From positions 1-25,854 of the forward strand of contig USRS01000027.1 in assembly GCA_900557165.1 (NCBI GenBank): 25,854 bases of DNA, read 5' to 3'. The notes under the pieces are model-generated. The model was not told the origin of the DNA and did no database searches. It saw only the letters and a program-made list of their open reading frames with translations. Origin of the DNA: an uncultured Clostridium sp. (lineage in GTDB: Bacteria; Bacillota; Clostridia; Peptostreptococcales; Peptostreptococcaceae). Positions 6,922 to 16,113 of the stretch are shown here, piece by piece. Each line of letters begins with the position of its first letter. Position 1 is the stretch's first letter. The position numbers were made by a program, and so were the translations under genes.

Positions 6922-7947
6922 ATGAGAGAAAAACAAAGTGTAAAAGAATTAGAACCATATGTGGTAAATCCAGTTGTATGTTCTATAAAACTAGATGCCA
7001 ATGAAGGTAATAAAGATTTATACAAGGATTTAATAAAAAAAATAAGTAGTGATTTTTATTTAAATACTTATCCAGATGATAACTACACAGAATTAAAAAA
7101 AGCCATAGCAAGTTATGTTAAATGTGATGTAAAAAATATATCTGTGGGAAATGGCTCTAGTGAATTACTTGATTTATGTGTAAAAGCTTTTGTAGATACA
7201 AATGAATTAATTTTAAGCTTAGATCCTACATTTTCTATGTATTCACTCTATGCCCAAATAGCCAATAGTAGATATATAGGAACAGGAGAATCCAATGATT
7301 TTACTATAAAAGTAGATGACATAATAAAATCAATCAAAGAAAATAATCCTAAACTTACAATAATATGTAATCCAAACAATCCTACAGGGGCTGTTATAAA
7401 AAAAGAAGATGTTTTAAGAATAGTAAAATCTACTGACAACATAGTTATAGCAGATGAAGCCTATATGGAATTTTCTAATGAAAGTGTGGTAGATGAAATA
7501 GAAAATTACGATAATCTTATAGTCGTAAAAACCATGTCAAAGGCATTTTCCATGGCAGGAATTAGAACAGGATATTTAATTGCAGGTGAAGATATTATTA
7601 AAACTATAGAAAAAGTAAGACCACCATATAATTTAAATTCTATTTCAGCTTTTTTAGCAACAGAAGCACTAAAAGAAAAAGATAAAATGCTAGAATATGT
7701 GAAAACTTTAAAAGTTGAAAGGAAAAAAGTTTATAATTCTCTTTTAGATATGGGAGTAAAAGCTTATAAATCAGGAGCAAACTTTGTATTTTTCAAAAGC
7801 GATATAAAGGGATTAGAAGAAAAATTAATAAAAGATGACATATTAATTAGAAAATTTGGCGGAAAATTAAATAATTACTATAGAGTGACTATAGGAAGTG
7901 AAAAGGAAAATAAAGTATTTTTAGAAAGTATGAAGAAGTTAGTTTAA
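6922..7947 (+). CDS. hisC: Histidinol-phosphate aminotransferase (HisC)
   Basis: A PLP enzyme of fold type I, it converts imidazole-acetol phosphate and glutamate to histidinol phosphate. The Schiff-base Lys is Lys207 in MSKAFSMAGIRTGY. Other family marks are the VGNGSSELLDL start of the PLP pocket, CNPNNPTGAV, IADEAYMEF with the PLP-nitrogen Asp, and the C-terminal YRVTIGS carrying the substrate-carboxylate Arg. Its 341 aa is normal. The SD AAAGGGGTGG lies in the 12-base gap after hisG. Confidence 0.95.
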   Translation: MREKQSVKELEPYVVNPVVCSIKLDANEGNKDLYKDLIKKISSDFYLNTYPDDNYTELKKAIASYVKCDVKNISVGNGSSELLDLCVKAFVDTNELILSLDPTFSMYSLYAQIANSRYIGTGESNDFTIKVDDIIKSIKENNPKLTIICNPNNPTGAVIKKEDVLRIVKSTDNIVIADEAYMEFSNESVVDEIENYDNLIVVKTMSKAFSMAGIRTGYLIAGEDIIKTIEKVRPPYNLNSISAFLATEALKEKDKMLEYVKTLKVERKKVYNSLLDMGVKAYKSGANFVFFKSDIKGLEEKLIKDDILIRKFGGKLNNYYRVTIGSEKENKVFLESMKKLV

Positions 7948-7956
7948 GGAGGTTAT

Positions 7957-8535
7957 ATGAGAAGGGGTGTAGTTGAGAGGAATACATTGGAAACAAAAAT
8001 AAAAGTAGACATAAACCTTGATGGAAGTGGAAAAGTTGAGATAGATACAGGTATAGGTTTTTTAGATCATATGTTGACTTTAATGGCATTTCACGGAAAA
8101 TTTGATTTGACTATTTTAGCTAAAGGTGACTTGTATGTGGATGATCATCATACTATTGAGGATATTGGAATTTGCTTAGGTGAAGCTTTTAAAAATGCCA
8201 TAGGAGATAAAATAGGAATTAGAAGATATTCTACAGTTTATATTCCTATGGATGAAGCTTTATCTTATAGTAGTGTTGATATAAGTAATAGACCTTACCT
8301 TGTTTACAATGTAAATTTTGCAGATGAGAAAATAGGAAGTATGTCAACGCAAATGTTTAAAGAATTTTTTAGAGCTTTTGTAAATGAAAGTAAAATAACA
8401 CTTCATATAAATTTACTTTATGGAGAAAATGATCATCACAAAATAGAATCTGTATTTAAGTCTTTTGCAAGGGCTTTAAAAGAAGGAAGTGAAGTTATAT
8501 CAAGAGATATTTCTTCTTCTAAGGGGGTTTTATAA
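7957..8535 (+). CDS. hisB: Imidazoleglycerol-phosphate dehydratase (HisB, monofunctional)
   Basis: It removes water from imidazole-glycerol phosphate using a di-manganese site. The two metal-binding motifs are intact: DDHHTIED (residues 62-69) and ENDHHKIES (His160, His161, Glu164), together with GFLDHML (35-40). At 192 aa it is the single-function form, with no fused HAD phosphatase domain, so histidinol-phosphatase must come from another gene. A strong SD (TAAGGAGG) precedes the ATG. Its stop overlaps the hisH start by one base (TAATG). Confidence 0.95.
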   Translation: MRRGVVERNTLETKIKVDINLDGSGKVEIDTGIGFLDHMLTLMAFHGKFDLTILAKGDLYVDDHHTIEDIGICLGEAFKNAIGDKIGIRRYSTVYIPMDEALSYSSVDISNRPYLVYNVNFADEKIGSMSTQMFKEFFRAFVNESKITLHINLLYGENDHHKIESVFKSFARALKEGSEVISRDISSSKGVL

Positions 8536-9140
8536 TGAATATTATAGTTGATTATGGACTTGGAAACTTAGGCTCAGTAAGTAGGGGATTTGCTAGAGCT
8601 GGTATTGATACAAAAATATCTAGGGATTTAGATGAAATAAAAAATGCTGATTCTTTAATATTACCAGGTGTTGGAGCTTTTAGAGATGCCATAAATGCTT
8701 TAAATAATTTAGAACTGGTAGATCCAATTAAAGACTTTGTGAAAAGTGGTAAATATATGGTTGGTATTTGTTTAGGTATGCAACTTCTATATGAAAAAAG
8801 CTTTGAATATGGTAAATATGATGGTTTGGGACTAATTGAAGGAAATGTTCAGTTTCTTGATATAGATTTAAAAGTACCTCATATGGGATGGAATAACTTA
8901 AAATTTGAAAAATATGATGAAATACTAAAATATATAAAAGAAGATTCTTATGTTTATTTTGTTCACTCTTATTATGCTAATTCCTCAAATAAAGAATTAG
9001 TTGCTTATGCTGAATATGAAAAAAAGATACCATCAATTGTGAGAAAGGATAATGTATATGGACTACAATTTCATCCAGAAAAGAGTGGAGAAGTGGGGCA
9101 AAACATATTGAAAGCATATAAGGAGTTGATAGTTAAATGA
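8535..9140 (+). CDS. hisH: Imidazole glycerol phosphate synthase, glutaminase subunit (HisH)
   Basis: HisH is a class I glutamine amidotransferase that releases ammonia and channels it into HisF. The catalytic triad is visible: Cys79 in GICLGMQ, then His180 and Glu182 in LQFHPEKSG. The 201-aa length is typical. It overlaps hisB by one base and hisA by four (ATGA), so translational coupling is likely. Its partner subunit HisF is encoded one gene downstream. Confidence 0.95.
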   Translation: MNIIVDYGLGNLGSVSRGFARAGIDTKISRDLDEIKNADSLILPGVGAFRDAINALNNLELVDPIKDFVKSGKYMVGICLGMQLLYEKSFEYGKYDGLGLIEGNVQFLDIDLKVPHMGWNNLKFEKYDEILKYIKEDSYVYFVHSYYANSSNKELVAYAEYEKKIPSIVRKDNVYGLQFHPEKSGEVGQNILKAYKELIVK

Positions 9141-9847
9141 TAATTTTTCCGGCAATTGATATAAAAGATAATAAATGTGTAAGACTTTTGCAGGGAGATT
9201 TTGATAAAGTAAATGTCTACGGAGATGACCCTAGCTTAATAGCAAAGAAATGGCAAAATAACGGGGCTGAGTTTATTCATATGGTTTCTTTAAATGGCGC
9301 TAGAGGTGAAGGAAATGTCAACGATGAAAGTATTAAAACGATTTTAGATACTATCCATATACCTATACAAATAGGTGGAGGAATAAGAAATAAAGAGAGA
9401 GTAAAAGAGCTTTTGGACTTAGGTGTTAATCGTGTTATTCTTGGCAGTGTAGCCATAAAAAACAAAGAGTTGCTAAAAGACTTAGTAAGAGAATATAAAG
9501 AAAAGATAGTTGTATCTATAGACGCCAAAGATGGTAAGGTAGCTATTGAAGGTTGGGAAGAAGTTAGTGATGTAAATTCCATTACATTTTGTAGAGAATT
9601 AGAAAAAATAGGTGTAAAAACTATAGTATACACAGATATATCAAAGGATGGCATGCTTATAGGACCAAACTTTGATGTCTATGAAAAGCTATCAAAAGAA
9701 ACTTCCTTAGATATTATTGCTTCTGGGGGAGTAACTTCCATGGATGATGTGAAAATATTGAAAAATATGAATATATATGGAGCAATAATAGGCAAGGCTC
9801 TTTATGAAAATAAAATAGATTTAAAGGAGGTCTTAAGCTTATGTTAA
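9137..9847 (+). CDS. hisA: ProFAR isomerase (HisA), TIM barrel
   Basis: HisA opens the ribose ring of ProFAR to PRFAR by an Amadori rearrangement. It is a (beta/alpha)8 barrel of 236 aa with the general-base Asp8 in [12 protein letters not shown] and the general-acid Asp167 in YTDISKDGM. The phosphate-binding turns QIGGGIRN and [10 protein letters not shown] mark the two half-barrels. It overlaps hisH by four bases and hisF by seven. Confidence 0.95.
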   Translation: MIIFPAIDIKDNKCVRLLQGDFDKVNVYGDDPSLIAKKWQNNGAEFIHMVSLNGARGEGNVNDESIKTILDTIHIPIQIGGGIRNKERVKELLDLGVNRVILGSVAIKNKELLKDLVREYKEKIVVSIDAKDGKVAIEGWEEVSDVNSITFCRELEKIGVKTIVYTDISKDGMLIGPNFDVYEKLSKETSLDIIASGGVTSMDDVKILKNMNIYGAIIGKALYENKIDLKEVLSLC

Positions 9848-10599
9848 CAAAAAGAATAATACCCTGTTTAGATGTGAGAAATGGTAGAGTTGTAAAAGGT
9901 AAAAAATTTAAAGATATAGTTGATGTGGACTCTACTGAAGTTTTAGGTAAATTTTATAGTGATAGTGGTGCTGATGAGCTTGTATTTTATGATATAACAG
10001 CATCTAATGAAGAAAGAAAGACTTCGCTAGAATTTGTTTCAAAAGTTGCTGAAAACATATCTATACCATTTTGTGTTGGTGGAGGAGTATCTTCCATAGA
10101 TGATTTTACAAATATCCTTAGACAAGGAGCTGATAAAGTGTCTATAAATTCATCCGCTGTATTAAATCCAAATTTAATAAAAGAAGCTGCAGAAAAATTT
10201 GGTGACCAATGTGTAGTCTTATCCATGGATGTGAAGAAAAATGAAAAAGGCTCATGGGATGTATATATAAAAGGTGGTAGAGAAAAAACTTCTCTAGATG
10301 CCATTGAATGGGCTAAAAAAGGTGTAGCTTTAGGTGCTGGTGAGATAGTAGTAAATAGTATAGATGAAGATGGTATGAAAAATGGCTATGATATAGAACT
10401 TTTATCAAAAATAACATCATCAGTAAATGTACCAGTAATTGCATCAGGAGGAGCAGGAAAAATGGAGGACTTTTGCAGAGCAGCAAAAGAAGCAAATTGT
10501 GATGGTATACTTGCAGCATCAGTTTTTCACTATGGTGAAATGAAAATAAGAGATTTAAAAGAATATATGAGAAAAGAAGGAATAGAAGTTAGATTATAA
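9841..10599 (+). CDS. hisF: Imidazole glycerol phosphate synthase, cyclase subunit (HisF)
   Basis: HisF is a TIM-barrel cyclase that uses ammonia from HisH to form imidazole-glycerol phosphate and AICAR from PRFAR. The catalytic residues are Asp11 ([15 protein letters not shown]) and Asp130 (SMDVKK). Phosphate loops are CVGGGVSS and [10 protein letters not shown]. It is paralogous to the preceding hisA. An AAGGAGG SD lies within the hisA end, which supports this ATG despite the 7-base overlap. Confidence 0.95.
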   Translation: MLTKRIIPCLDVRNGRVVKGKKFKDIVDVDSTEVLGKFYSDSGADELVFYDITASNEERKTSLEFVSKVAENISIPFCVGGGVSSIDDFTNILRQGADKVSINSSAVLNPNLIKEAAEKFGDQCVVLSMDVKKNEKGSWDVYIKGGREKTSLDAIEWAKKGVALGAGEIVVNSIDEDGMKNGYDIELLSKITSSVNVPVIASGGAGKMEDFCRAAKEANCDGILAASVFHYGEMKIRDLKEYMRKEGIEVRL

Positions 10600-10615
10600 A
10601 AGGGGAAAATAAAAA

Positions 10616-11269
10616 ATGAGAGATTATTTATTTGAAGATAAAGAAATAGATTTACAATTTATAGAGACTTTAAAATTTGATGAAAAAGGATTAATACCTG
10701 CTGTAATACAAGATGTGGATACAAAAGAAGTTTTAATGGTTGCATATATGAATAAAGAATCAATAAAAGAAACTTTAAATACAAAAAAGGCTTGTTATTT
10801 TAGTAGAAGTAGACAAAAACTTTGGACTAAAGGTGAGACTTCAGGCAATGTTCAAGAAGTCAAAGGATTTTATTATGATTGTGATAAAGATACAATACTT
10901 TTAAATGTAAAACAAAAGGGAGTGGCCTGCCACAGCGGAAATTACTCATGCTTTTTCAATGAAGTTTTACAAAATAATGAAATGACTCAAAGAGAGCTCA
11001 TAGAAAGATTATATGATTTAATTGAAGATAGAAAAAATAATCCTAAACCAGGTTCTTATACAAATTACTTATTTGAAAAAGGTCTTGATAAAATACTTAA
11101 AAAAGTAGGAGAAGAAAGCGCAGAAGTTATAATAGCTGCAAAAAACCAAGCTAAAGATGAAATTGTTTATGAAATAAGTGATTTAGTTTATCATACTTTA
11201 GTACTTATGGTAAATTCTAATGTGAAAGTGGAAGATATAATAAATGAACTAAAGATAAGAGAACATTAA
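10616..11269 (+). CDS. hisIE: Bifunctional phosphoribosyl-AMP cyclohydrolase / phosphoribosyl-ATP pyrophosphatase (HisIE)
   Basis: A fusion that performs steps 2 and 3 of the pathway. The N-terminal HisI domain (to about residue 115) has the metal site Asp88-Cys89-Asp90-x-Asp92 and the zinc ligands Cys105 and Cys112 in [11 protein letters not shown], plus [16 protein letters not shown]. The C-terminal HisE domain (about residues 125-217) has the MazG-like acidic helix [14 protein letters not shown] and EISDLVYH. It is the last gene of the operon, 16 bases after hisF, with SD AAAAGGGG. No hisD appears anywhere in the operon. Confidence 0.95.
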   Translation: MRDYLFEDKEIDLQFIETLKFDEKGLIPAVIQDVDTKEVLMVAYMNKESIKETLNTKKACYFSRSRQKLWTKGETSGNVQEVKGFYYDCDKDTILLNVKQKGVACHSGNYSCFFNEVLQNNEMTQRELIERLYDLIEDRKNNPKPGSYTNYLFEKGLDKILKKVGEESAEVIIAAKNQAKDEIVYEISDLVYHTLVLMVNSNVKVEDIINELKIREH

Positions 11270-11587
11270 ATAAAAATTTAAGGACACAATTTTTTAATTT
11301 AAGTGTGCTTTCTTTTAGTTGTGATAATTTTTATATATTTTTAAATCTTATTTATAAACTTATTTCTATAACATGATGTATAAAATTTAAATTATATTAA
11401 TGAAAAATATCTTAAAAAATTGTATTACAAGTGATATGTAACAATATTGATGAAAATTTTTTATTGACTTGTAATATACTTTTGCAAGACAATAGTATTG
11501 ATAGTATGGGATAATTTGGTAAAAAATACGTAAAAAGTGTTGTAATATGTAGTATTAAATTTGATGAGTTTTTGGGGGAATTAATAA
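11270..11587. other. 318-base intergenic region with a weak terminator and TTGTAATA repeats
   Basis: A poor hairpin (11280-11287 with 11303-11310, one G-G mismatch, then TTCTTTT) may end the his operon. A perfect 10-bp inverted repeat, TATTACAAGT at 11423-11432 and ACTTGTAATA at 11467-11476, flanks 34 bases, and TTGTAATAT recurs at 11540-11548. TTGACT (11464-11469) overlaps the second arm but has no well-spaced -10. GGATAATT around 11509-11516 is a possible -10 for the downstream gene. No coding potential seen. Confidence 0.4.
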
Positions 11588-12436
11588 ATGAAAGATTTAA
11601 GTTTAAAGGATAAGATAAAGTATTATATTACACATAAGAAAAAGCAAACAGGAGTAATAGTGGGAAGTATTTTAATAGTTTTATGCATAGTAGGAGTTGC
11701 TATTATGAAGTTGAGTAATAGCGAAGTGATAGCTTGTGCAAAAAGCAGAAGTTCTATATTAGAAGGAGAAACTATAACAGATTTAATTTACAATTCTTCA
11801 AAAGAAATTGAAAAAGGTCCATCTAAAAGTTATGGTAAAGTTGTATATCTTACTATAGATGATGGACCATCAGAATATACAGATGAAATTATTAAAATAC
11901 TAAATGATAATAATGTTAAAGCAACATTTTTTATGATTAATCCAAATATGCAAGCTTATCCACAGCAAGTTAAAAATATTGTAAGTAATGGAAATACAGC
12001 AGGTTTTCATAGCGTAAGTCACGATATTCATAAATTATATGCTACAGACAACTCAGCAAAAGAAGAATTTGATATAAATCAAAAGACATTTAAAGAAATT
12101 ACAGGGCAGACATCTAAAATAATAAGACTTCCTTTTGGTAGTAAGCCATATACATCAAGAGCTTCATATAATGCCCTTGTAAATGCAGGATATAAATTAT
12201 GGGATTGGACACTAGACACAGAAGATTGGAAATCAACATCACCACAAATTGTAGAAACTATAAAAAAACATACACATGATACAGATAATATTGTTTTATT
12301 AATACATGAGAGAAAACAAACTGTGGCAGTATTAGATGAGATTATTAAATATTTTAAAAAAGAAGGATTTGAAATTTTACCAATAAAACAAAGTGATGAA
12401 GAAAGAAATTATTGGAATGGGAAATTATTTAGTTAA
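11588..12436 (+). CDS. Membrane-anchored polysaccharide deacetylase (NodB domain)
   Basis: The 282-aa protein has a Lys-rich N-terminus, one membrane anchor (about residues 20-42) and an extracytoplasmic NodB deacetylase domain. Metal and catalytic motifs are intact: TIDDGPS with Asp91 (base) and Asp92 (metal), FHSVSHD with His141 and His145, RLPFG (180-184), the WDWTLDTEDW stretch, and His240 in LLIHER. It resembles PdaA-type enzymes that deacetylate peptidoglycan N-acetylmuramic acid, but sequence alone does not separate these from GlcNAc or chitin-type deacetylases. An SD-like TTTTTGGGGGAA precedes the ATG. The foldase lipoprotein that follows 22 bases later is a plausible partner in exporting cell-wall enzymes. 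Confidence 0.85.
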   Translation: MKDLSLKDKIKYYITHKKKQTGVIVGSILIVLCIVGVAIMKLSNSEVIACAKSRSSILEGETITDLIYNSSKEIEKGPSKSYGKVVYLTIDDGPSEYTDEIIKILNDNNVKATFFMINPNMQAYPQQVKNIVSNGNTAGFHSVSHDIHKLYATDNSAKEEFDINQKTFKEITGQTSKIIRLPFGSKPYTSRASYNALVNAGYKLWDWTLDTEDWKSTSPQIVETIKKHTHDTDNIVLLIHERKQTVAVLDEIIKYFKKEGFEILPIKQSDEERNYWNGKLFS

Positions 12437-12458
12437 TATGCTTAATGGGGGTAAAAAA

Positions 12459-13382
12459 TTGAAAAGATTAGTACTAATAGGATTAGCAGCTTTAATTTCT
12501 GTAAATATGGTGGGATGTGGTAACGATACTATTGCCAAAATAAATGATGTGAAAATTTCTAAAGATGAATATAATAAAATAGCCAGTTTTTTATATGCAA
12601 CAGGATATGTTCAAGAAGATAAAAATAAGGGTATAAATAATAATATATTATCTTTTATAATTGATAATGAAGTTGCTTATCAAGATGCACAAAGAGAAAA
12701 TATAAAAGTTGAAGATAAAGATGTAAATGAAAAATATGAAGACTTAAAAGAAACTTTAAAATCAAACTCAGCTTATAAAGCAAAATTAGATGAAGTTGGT
12801 GTAAATGATGATTTTCTAAAGTCACAAGTTAAAAAAGATTTAATAGTGTCAAAATATAAAGAAAACTTTATGAAAAACATAAAAATTAATGATAATGAAA
12901 TAAAAACATATTATGATAATCATAAGGATGAATTTACAAAAGAAGAAGTCAGAGCCAGTCAAATATTAATTTCAACTTTAGATGATAACAATAATGTAGT
13001 TAACCAAGAACAAAAAGAAAAATTGAAAGACAAGGCAGAAGATATTTTAGAAAAACTAAAAAATAACGAAGATTTTGCAATATTAGCAAAAGAGTATTCT
13101 GATGATAAAAATTCAGGTAAAGATGGTGGGGATTTGGGATATTTTTCAAAAGAAGACAAAAATATAGACTTTACAAATCCTGTATTTAAATTAGAAAAAG
13201 ACCAATTATCAGATATTATAGAAACTGAATATGGGTATCATATTGTTAAACTTACTGATAACAAAAGTGTTACAAAAACATTGGAAGAAAGCAAAGAGGA
13301 TATAAAAAATAAAATATTAAATCAGAAGTATACACAACATATTGATTCTCTATATAAAAATGGAAAAATAACAATCACTTAA
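12459..13382 (+). CDS. prsA: PrsA-like peptidyl-prolyl isomerase lipoprotein
   Basis: I place the start at TTG 12459. GGGGG lies 7 bases upstream, and the resulting N-terminus MKRLVLIGLAALISVNMVGC is a textbook lipoprotein signal with lipidated Cys20. Longer starts begin inside or just after the preceding gene and lack an SD. The 307-aa product has a SurA/PrsA-like N-terminal helical region, then a parvulin (PPIC) domain from VRASQILIST to YGYHIVKL, with the GGDLGYFSKED core. It would sit on the outer face of the membrane and help fold secreted proteins. It is probably co-transcribed with the deacetylase. Confidence 0.85.
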   Translation: MKRLVLIGLAALISVNMVGCGNDTIAKINDVKISKDEYNKIASFLYATGYVQEDKNKGINNNILSFIIDNEVAYQDAQRENIKVEDKDVNEKYEDLKETLKSNSAYKAKLDEVGVNDDFLKSQVKKDLIVSKYKENFMKNIKINDNEIKTYYDNHKDEFTKEEVRASQILISTLDDNNNVVNQEQKEKLKDKAEDILEKLKNNEDFAILAKEYSDDKNSGKDGGDLGYFSKEDKNIDFTNPVFKLEKDQLSDIIETEYGYHIVKLTDNKSVTKTLEESKEDIKNKILNQKYTQHIDSLYKNGKITIT

Positions 13383-13410
13383 TTGTGATGCGCCCTAAAA
13401 GTTGGACTTT

Positions 13411-13438
13411 AAACTGGAATGAATTTTCATTCCAGTTT
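13411..13438 (+). terminator. Strong hairpin at the left end of the IS remnant
   Basis: A 12-bp perfect stem (13411-13422 with 13427-13438) has a 4-base loop and is followed by a broken T-tract. It could end transcription of the PrsA-like gene, or protect the IS from outside transcription. It lies inside the IS border, so it probably came with the element. Confidence 0.55.
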
Positions 13439-13453
13439 TGCTTTATTGAGCAA

Positions 13454-13992
13454 TTATTGATTTATAGTTAATTCTATAATTAACAGGCTATTCAATTTTA
13501 GCTTTTCTTTAATTCTATCATTATTATAATAGTGAATATAATTTATTACTTCTTTTTCTAGTTCTTCAAAACTTCTATCTTGTTTCATTATCCCAAAGAA
13601 ATTTTCCATAAGTGAATTATCAAGACACGTTCCTTTTCGAGACATACTTTGAAATATTTTATTATTTTTAAGCGTATTTGTATACTGCTTCATTTGATAC
13701 GCCCATCCTTGATCTGAATGAAAAGTTCTTCTATAAGGACAATCATTTGTAACTTCAATAGCTTTATTTAATGCATCATTTATAGGACTAAACGTAGGTC
13801 TTTCGGAAAACTAAATGATAAAATTTCTCCATTAAACATATCTAAGAAAGGACTTAAATAAGCTTTCTTTATACTTAGTTTGCCATTTTTATCAATTGGA
13901 TATATCTTAAATTCAGTTGTATCAGTTGTTATTTTTTGATGAGGTACTGATGTGTTAAATCTTCGATTAATTTTATTTTTAAAAGTTTGCAC
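13454..13992 (-). pseudogene. IS3-family transposase (OrfB) remnant, frameshifted and 5'-truncated
   Basis: Read on the minus strand, the first part (NKINRRFNTSVPHQKITTDTTEF) carries the first catalytic Asp of the DDE domain. A frameshift near 13798 moves the reading into RPTFSPINDALNKAIEV, then FHSDQGWAYQMKQ (second Asp), SMSRKGTCLDNSLMENFF (catalytic Glu) and a normal C-terminus. The N-terminal helix-turn-helix region is missing at the junction near 13992. The DDE residues themselves survive, so decay came by truncation and frameshift. Confidence 0.8.
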
Positions 13993-13994
13993 AG

Positions 13995-14769
13995 CAGTAC
14001 ATTTATATGAATTATATTTACGAGATTTATGTGAAATAGCTGGTGTATCAAGGGATGGGTACTATAATTATTTATCTAATGAATCGCAACATAGAAGAAA
14101 TACACGTATTTTAAAAGATGAAGAAAGTAGAAACAATATACAAAAAACCTTTGATTTTAAAAACTATCAAAAAGGTGATAGACAAATCAAAATGGTATTA
14201 GAGAATCAATTCAATATACAATTTAAAACATATAAGAAGAATTATGAAAAAATTTGATATAGTTTGCACTATTAGAAAAGCTAATCCCCATAGAAAAATG
14301 ATGAAAGCAACTAAATTACAGTAACAGCTGTAGGGCTTATTTATCTACAATCAAGGGTGCTTCTACCAATGAAATTCTTGCATATAATGTATCTAGTAGT
14401 TTAAAGATAGATATAGTTCTTGATACATTAGATATTTTAGCATCAAATAGAAATACTGATATTCATAGCGGAGCTCTTATACATTCTAATCAAGGGATAC
14501 ACTATAAAAGCCCAATATTTCAAAAGAAAGCAAAGAAAATGAATTTAACACAATCCATGTCTAGACGCGGCAATTGTTGGGATAATGCTCCGCAGGAATC
14601 TTTCTTTGCTCATTTCAAAGATGAGGTTGATCTTAAAAGTTACCGTAGTATTGATGATGTTAAAGATAAAATAGATAATTACATGGATTATCATAATAAC
14701 TACATATATCAATGGAATTTAAATAAGATGACTCTTGTTAAATTCAGAAATCATCTTATTGCTAGCTAG
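13995..14769 (+). pseudogene. IS3-family (IS150-like) transposase OrfB remnant with internal deletion
   Basis: The N-terminal HTH region is readable (LCEIAGVSRDGYYNYLS, then YQKGDRQIKMVLENQFNIQF). The frame then breaks near 14235-14330, where the segment holding the first catalytic Asp (normally a TDITYL-like motif) is gone. It resumes as AYLSTIKGASTNEILAYNV, HSNQGIHYKSP and MNLTQSMSRRGNCWDNAPQESFF to a normal end at RNHLIAS. Besides the deletion, the usual HSDQG reads HSNQG, losing the second Asp. It cannot be active. Confidence 0.85.
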
Positions 14770-14813
14770 TTCTTTTTTTAAAATATCCTTGACAAAGGGT
14801 GCATTTTATAATA

Positions 14814-15674
14814 TTAAGCGCTGATAGGAGAGAAACCTTCTCCAAAGACTTCATGAGCCTTACTTACTATGATAAATGCGTTTTTATCAACATTTTTAAT
14901 TAGTTTTTTCATATGAACTTCTTGCTTTTTATTTACAGCAACAATTAATACACTTTTAGAAGAATCAGTATATCCGCCTCTTCCATCTAAAATTGTAATC
15001 CCTCTTTTTATATCATTGACGATAGCTTCTTTAAGTTTTTCTTCTTCATTTGTAATTATTATAAAACATTTTGAGTAATCAAAACCTGATATTATAAAGT
15101 CTATCATTTTAACTATTACATATAAACTTATGGCAGAGTATAAAGCTGTTTCTAGGTTTTTATTTACTATACCAGAAGACATTACAACTAATCCATCAAT
15201 ACATACTAAACACTTAGATAAAGGAATGCTTGGAATAGCTTTATTTATCATTAGAGCAATTAAATCAGTTCCACCAGTAGAACCATCTACACTAAATACT
15301 ACTCCAAGACCTAATCCAAGTAAAATTGCACCTGTTATGGCAGCTAATAAAACATCATCTGTAACACTAACTTGAGATAGAGAAGATGTTAAACTAATAC
15401 AAAGTGATAATAATAGCATTCCTATTAAAGTTTTGATAGCGTTTTTTGTACCTAAAATTTTAATTGAGAAAAATATTAAAGGTATACCCATAATTAACAT
15501 TATAGCTGATACAGATAAACCACTTACTTTACTTAAAACTACAGATAAGCCGCTAAGACCTCCTGGTGCTATAGTGTGTGGGCTGAAAAACATATTTAAC
15601 GCCACACTAATTAAAATACAACCAACAATCATTCCGATTGATTCTTTTATAAAATTTTTAAAATTTATTTTCAT
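14814..15674 (-). CDS. YitT-family membrane protein (DUF161 + DUF2179)
   Basis: The 286-aa protein has about five or six membrane segments in the first 200 residues. These carry the family's Gly-rich repeats (APGGLSGLSVVLSKVSG near residue 36, and DGSTGGTDLIALMINK near residue 130), followed by a soluble DUF2179 domain (about residues 205-286, with GITILDGRGGYTDSSK). The family is common in Firmicutes; its substrate is not established. The SD GGAGGAG lies 7 bases before the ATG. It ends right beside the IS remnant. Confidence 0.9.
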   Translation of the reverse strand: MKINFKNFIKESIGMIVGCILISVALNMFFSPHTIAPGGLSGLSVVLSKVSGLSVSAIMLIMGIPLIFFSIKILGTKNAIKTLIGMLLLSLCISLTSSLSQVSVTDDVLLAAITGAILLGLGLGVVFSVDGSTGGTDLIALMINKAIPSIPLSKCLVCIDGLVVMSSGIVNKNLETALYSAISLYVIVKMIDFIISGFDYSKCFIIITNEEEKLKEAIVNDIKRGITILDGRGGYTDSSKSVLIVAVNKKQEVHMKKLIKNVDKNAFIIVSKAHEVFGEGFSPISA

Positions 15675-15696
15675 ATAAATCTCCTCCTTGAATTAT

Positions 15697-15726
15697 ATTA
15701 TATCAATTAAAATGATATTTTACCAA
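15697..15726 (-). promoter_or_regulatory. Promoter of the YitT-family gene
   Basis: On the minus strand, TTGGTA and TATAAT are separated by 18 bases, about 20 bases before the SD. Confidence 0.6.
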
Positions 15727-15793
15727 TAATCCAAATAAATGGAAAAATATTGTGTATAAAACAAAGAGATATTATATTTATGGTTAAAAAATA

Positions 15794-15946
15794 TTAAAAG
15801 AATTTAAAAAACTTAAGTACTAATAAACAAACTACAACAAATAAAGCAACTTTAAAAATTATAGAGGTAAAGACTTTTAATAATTTAAATGCAATACCAG
15901 CTAAAACTATTAAAGCACAAATTTTTAATAATAAATTTAAATCCAT
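15794..15946 (-). CDS. Small hydrophobic membrane protein, 50 aa
   Basis: An ATG preceded by a perfect AGGAGG at 6-base spacing opens a 50-codon frame. The product is MDLNLLLKICALIVLAGIAF, then LLKVFTSIIFKVALFVVVCLLVL and a basic-aromatic tail KFFKFF. It has two closely spaced hydrophobic stretches (about 5-22 and 26-45), or one long one, with few charges. TTGACA occurs on the same strand at about 15980, although the spacing to an AT-rich -10 is imperfect. It lies between YitT and the TPR gene and reads toward YitT. No family recognised; the strong SD makes it likely to be translated. Confidence 0.65.
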   Translation of the reverse strand: MDLNLLLKICALIVLAGIAFKLLKVFTSIIFKVALFVVVCLLVLKFFKFF

Positions 15947-16113
15947 ACGTATTCCTCCTATATTATATAGATTATTATTTTGTCAATGTATATATAATAT
16001 ATTTTTTTTTATAATTAATCAAGTTTTTCATAAATTACATAATAAAGGTAATTATAAATATAATATAATAAATAAAAATTAAGCAAACATAAAATTACAT
16101 CTTTATTACAATT

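Larger units (their letters stand above)
13388..14804. mobile_element. Mosaic of two decayed IS3-family elements
   Basis: The segment is bounded by a short inverted repeat, ATGCGCCCT (13388-13396) and AGGGTGCAT (14796-14804), 8 of 9 matching. Inside are the C-terminal part of one IS3-type transposase on the minus strand and a rearranged second one on the plus strand, back to back with their 3' ends outward. Both are cut at about 13990, where each has lost its 5' part. No OrfA is left. No target duplication is evident beside the repeats, so the borders are approximate. Confidence 0.7.

Noticed and set aside
9277..10519. Minus-strand frames of 68-125 aa opposite hisA and hisF
   Set aside because: Ser/Phe/Leu-rich antisense shadows of highly conserved genes.
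12393..12458. Upstream ATG starts (12393, 12438) for the PrsA-like gene
   Set aside because: The first lies inside the deacetylase gene, neither has an SD, and both would bury the lipoprotein signal behind a non-hydrophobic stretch.
15130..15678. Plus-strand frames of about 80 aa within the YitT-family gene
   Set aside because: They are antisense shadows of a clear membrane-protein gene, without SDs or family features.
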